Below, in pieces: positions 6,042 to 7,509 of a stretch of 7,509 nt of DNA (within the stretch, counting starts at the first letter, position 1; each line of letters opens with the position of its first letter). Location of the stretch: positions 1 through 7,509 of the forward strand of contig JAMCSM010000192.1 of assembly GCA_023380915.1 (NCBI GenBank), given 5' to 3'. The DNA comes from Actinomycetota bacterium (GTDB taxonomy: Bacteria > Actinomycetota > Humimicrobiia > Humimicrobiales > Humimicrobiaceae). The notes under the pieces were generated by a model. That model had not been told where the DNA came from. It did no database searches and saw nothing but the letters and a program-made list of their open reading frames with translations. A program made the translations under genes and the position numbers.

Positions 6042-6893
6042 ATGAAAAATATTAAAAATAAAATTGCATATTTAGGACCTGAGGGCACTTTCAGCGAAGA
6101 AGCTTTGATTAATTATGTTGGTAAAGAAAGGGATATTGTGATGGTTCCTATTACAACAATATCCGAAGTAATAAAAAGTGTTGACCGTGGGGAGGTAGAC
6201 CGAGGTCTTGTACCAATTGAAAATTCCATAGAAGGTGCTGTCAATATTACTCAGGATATTTTAATGTTTGAAAGTGAAGCTAAAATAATAGGTGAAATTA
6301 TTATTCCTATAGAACATCATTTAATTGGCAAAAAAGGGACAAAAATAAGTGATATAAAGAAAATAATTTCAATTCCTCATGCAACAGCACAATGCAGATA
6401 TTTTTTAACAAATAATTTCACAGATTTGGAGATAATAGCTGCAAACAGTACTGCAGAGGCAGTAAAAAAACTTGTTAATATGGAAAATGATGTTGCTGCT
6501 ATTGGTCCAAAGATAGCTGCTGAATTATACAATCTGGAAATTCTGGCAAGTGATATAGAAGACAACAAGGAAAATAAAACAAGATTTGTCATGGTGGGGA
6601 ATTCTATTGCACCCCAAACAGGCAACGATAAGACATCAATAGTTTGTTTCCTTAAAAAAGATAAACCAGGAAGCCTTTACAATATCCTTAAAGAGTTTGC
6701 AGAAAGGAACATCAATCTTACCAGACTTGAATCAAGACCTGCAAAAAAAGATCTTGGAGATTATGTTTTTATGATAGATATGGAAGGTCATGTGCATGAT
6801 AAAAATATTTATGAAGCTATTGAAAGCCTGCGGAATAAAGTTTATCTGGTAAAAATACTGGGTTCATACCCTGCCTGGAAAAATAATGTGTAA
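6042..6893 (+). CDS. pheA: Prephenate dehydratase with C-terminal ACT domain
   Basis: This is a monofunctional prephenate dehydratase (prephenate to phenylpyruvate, the committed step to phenylalanine) of 283 residues, the usual length for the form without chorismate mutase. The catalytic domain (about 7-188) shows YLGPEGTFSEEA (10-21), VPIENSIEGAVN (57-68), the HHLIG block (92-96), NSTAEAV (135-141) and the essential TRF triad (T180, R181, F182). An ACT domain (about 197-275) follows. It has KPGSLYNIL (208-216) at the position of the GALxxxL phenylalanine-binding motif and the ESRP motif (230-233), so allosteric control by phenylalanine is expected. The ATG at 6042 fits the family start, but no Shine-Dalgarno is visible. 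A strong promoter lies just upstream. serS begins 14 bases after the stop, probably in the same transcript. Confidence 0.97.
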   Translation: MKNIKNKIAYLGPEGTFSEEALINYVGKERDIVMVPITTISEVIKSVDRGEVDRGLVPIENSIEGAVNITQDILMFESEAKIIGEIIIPIEHHLIGKKGTKISDIKKIISIPHATAQCRYFLTNNFTDLEIIAANSTAEAVKKLVNMENDVAAIGPKIAAELYNLEILASDIEDNKENKTRFVMVGNSIAPQTGNDKTSIVCFLKKDKPGSLYNILKEFAERNINLTRLESRPAKKDLGDYVFMIDMEGHVHDKNIYEAIESLRNKVYLVKILGSYPAWKNNV

Positions 6894-6900
6894 AAAGAGG
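6894..6900 (+). promoter_or_regulatory. Shine-Dalgarno of serS
   Basis: AAAGAGG sits directly after the pheA TAA and 7 bases before the ATG at 6908. This supports the serS start and its translation from a pheA-serS message. Confidence 0.7.
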
Positions 6901-6907
6901 AAAATAA

Positions 6908-7509
6908 ATGTTAGACCTTGAATTGTTCAGAAAAAATCCTAAAGCAATTGAAGATGAAATCAAAAAAAGAGAGCTTAAAATTGATATCGATTCTGATATC
7001 AAACTTGATATTCAGAGAAGAAATTTAATTTCACGAATCGATGAGATGAGAGCAAAGAAAAATGATGCCTCAAAGCTTATTTCTAAAGTTTCGGGTCTCG
7101 AAAGGGAAAAACTGATATTTGAAATGAAGAATCTAAATGAAGATTTAAAAAATCTTGAGATAGAACTGGAAACAGTAGAAAAAAAGTTCTTTTTGAACTT
7201 GGCAGGTTACCCTAATATTACCCATCCCAGTGTTCCGGTAGGAAAGAATGAAAATGATAATGTAATTTTATATAAAGTTGGTGAAAAACCGGATTTTGAT
7301 TTTACTCCTGCCAACCATATCGATCTTGGGACAAGGCTTGATATCATCGATGAAAATAGTGCTTCAAAAATTTCCGGTGCAAGGTTTGTTTTTCTGAAAA
7401 ATGATGCAGTTTTGCTTCAATTTGCGCTGATAAAGTACGTTTTCGATATTCTGATCTCCAGAGGTTATATACCATTGATCCCACCTGTATTGGTAAAAGA
7501 GAGAGCTAT
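6908..7509 (+). CDS. serS: Seryl-tRNA synthetase, N-terminal part (cut by window end)
   Basis: An open frame runs from ATG at 6908 to the window end: 200 full codons, under half of the usual protein of about 420-430 residues. It begins MLDLELFRKNP, the standard start of bacterial SerRS. A charged helical stretch (about 10-98) then matches the long antiparallel coiled-coil arm that grips the variable arm of tRNA-Ser. The class II catalytic core begins with YPNITHPSVPVG (101-112), HIDLGTRLDIID (137-148), KISGARFVFLKND (154-166) and the motif 1 region ending RGYIPLIPPVLV (185-196). The enzyme activates serine with ATP and charges tRNA-Ser (and tRNA-Sec where present) in the cytoplasm. It lies 14 bases behind pheA with its own Shine-Dalgarno. 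No T-box leader is present. Motifs 2 and 3 lie outside the window. Confidence 0.96.
   Translation, partial: MLDLELFRKNPKAIEDEIKKRELKIDIDSDIKLDIQRRNLISRIDEMRAKKNDASKLISKVSGLEREKLIFEMKNLNEDLKNLEIELETVEKKFFLNLAGYPNITHPSVPVGKNENDNVILYKVGEKPDFDFTPANHIDLGTRLDIIDENSASKISGARFVFLKNDAVLLQFALIKYVFDILISRGYIPLIPPVLVKERA

Overview
The window is a strongly AT-rich bacterial chromosomal segment made of housekeeping genes. It has no transposase, integrase, phage gene or CRISPR array that I can see. The lineage cannot be fixed from the sequence alone. A PASTA-domain Ser/Thr kinase paired with a PP2C phosphatase, the fabF-accD-accA order and the low GC suggest a Gram-positive-type or related low-GC lineage, possibly an uncultivated one. 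The pheA-serS adjacency is also suggestive, but none of this is decisive.

Layout. Bases 1-87 are the last 28 codons of a FabF-type beta-ketoacyl-ACP synthase. accD (106-915) and accA (912-1898) follow on the + strand with a 4-base ATGA overlap. They encode the two carboxyltransferase subunits of acetyl-CoA carboxylase, so this is the downstream end of a fatty-acid synthesis operon. Convergent to it, on the - strand, is a two-gene signalling operon: a PP2C phosphatase (3695-4450) followed 2 bp later by a membrane Ser/Thr kinase with four PASTA repeats (1881-3692). The kinase and accA genes overlap tail to tail by 18 bp, with no room for a separate terminator.

Bases 4451-4814 are a very AT-rich intergenic region. 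It holds the likely prpC promoter, an ATGGAA/TTCCAT repeat cluster, a spaced direct repeat, an AT hairpin and candidate promoters for the tRNA. A complete tRNA-Leu(CAG) with encoded CCA lies at 4815-4900. Only 31 bp later a TTG-started gene (4932-5960) encodes an unidentified membrane-anchored or lipoprotein-like exported protein with a probable C-terminal Ig-like (CARDB-type) domain. A well-formed sigma70-type promoter (5977-6006) then precedes pheA (prephenate dehydratase, 6042-6893). pheA is followed by serS (seryl-tRNA synthetase, from 6908, cut by the window end), probably in the same transcript.

How they work together. The acc/fab genes supply malonyl-CoA and extend acyl chains. The phosphatase/kinase pair is the standard reversible Ser/Thr phosphorylation module that senses the cell envelope through its PASTA repeats. 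pheA and serS serve phenylalanine synthesis and tRNA charging. I do not see a convincing undescribed system. The least explained items are the exported protein at 4932-5960, the apparently leaderless prpC start with its repeat cluster, and the tRNA-mRNA arrangement.
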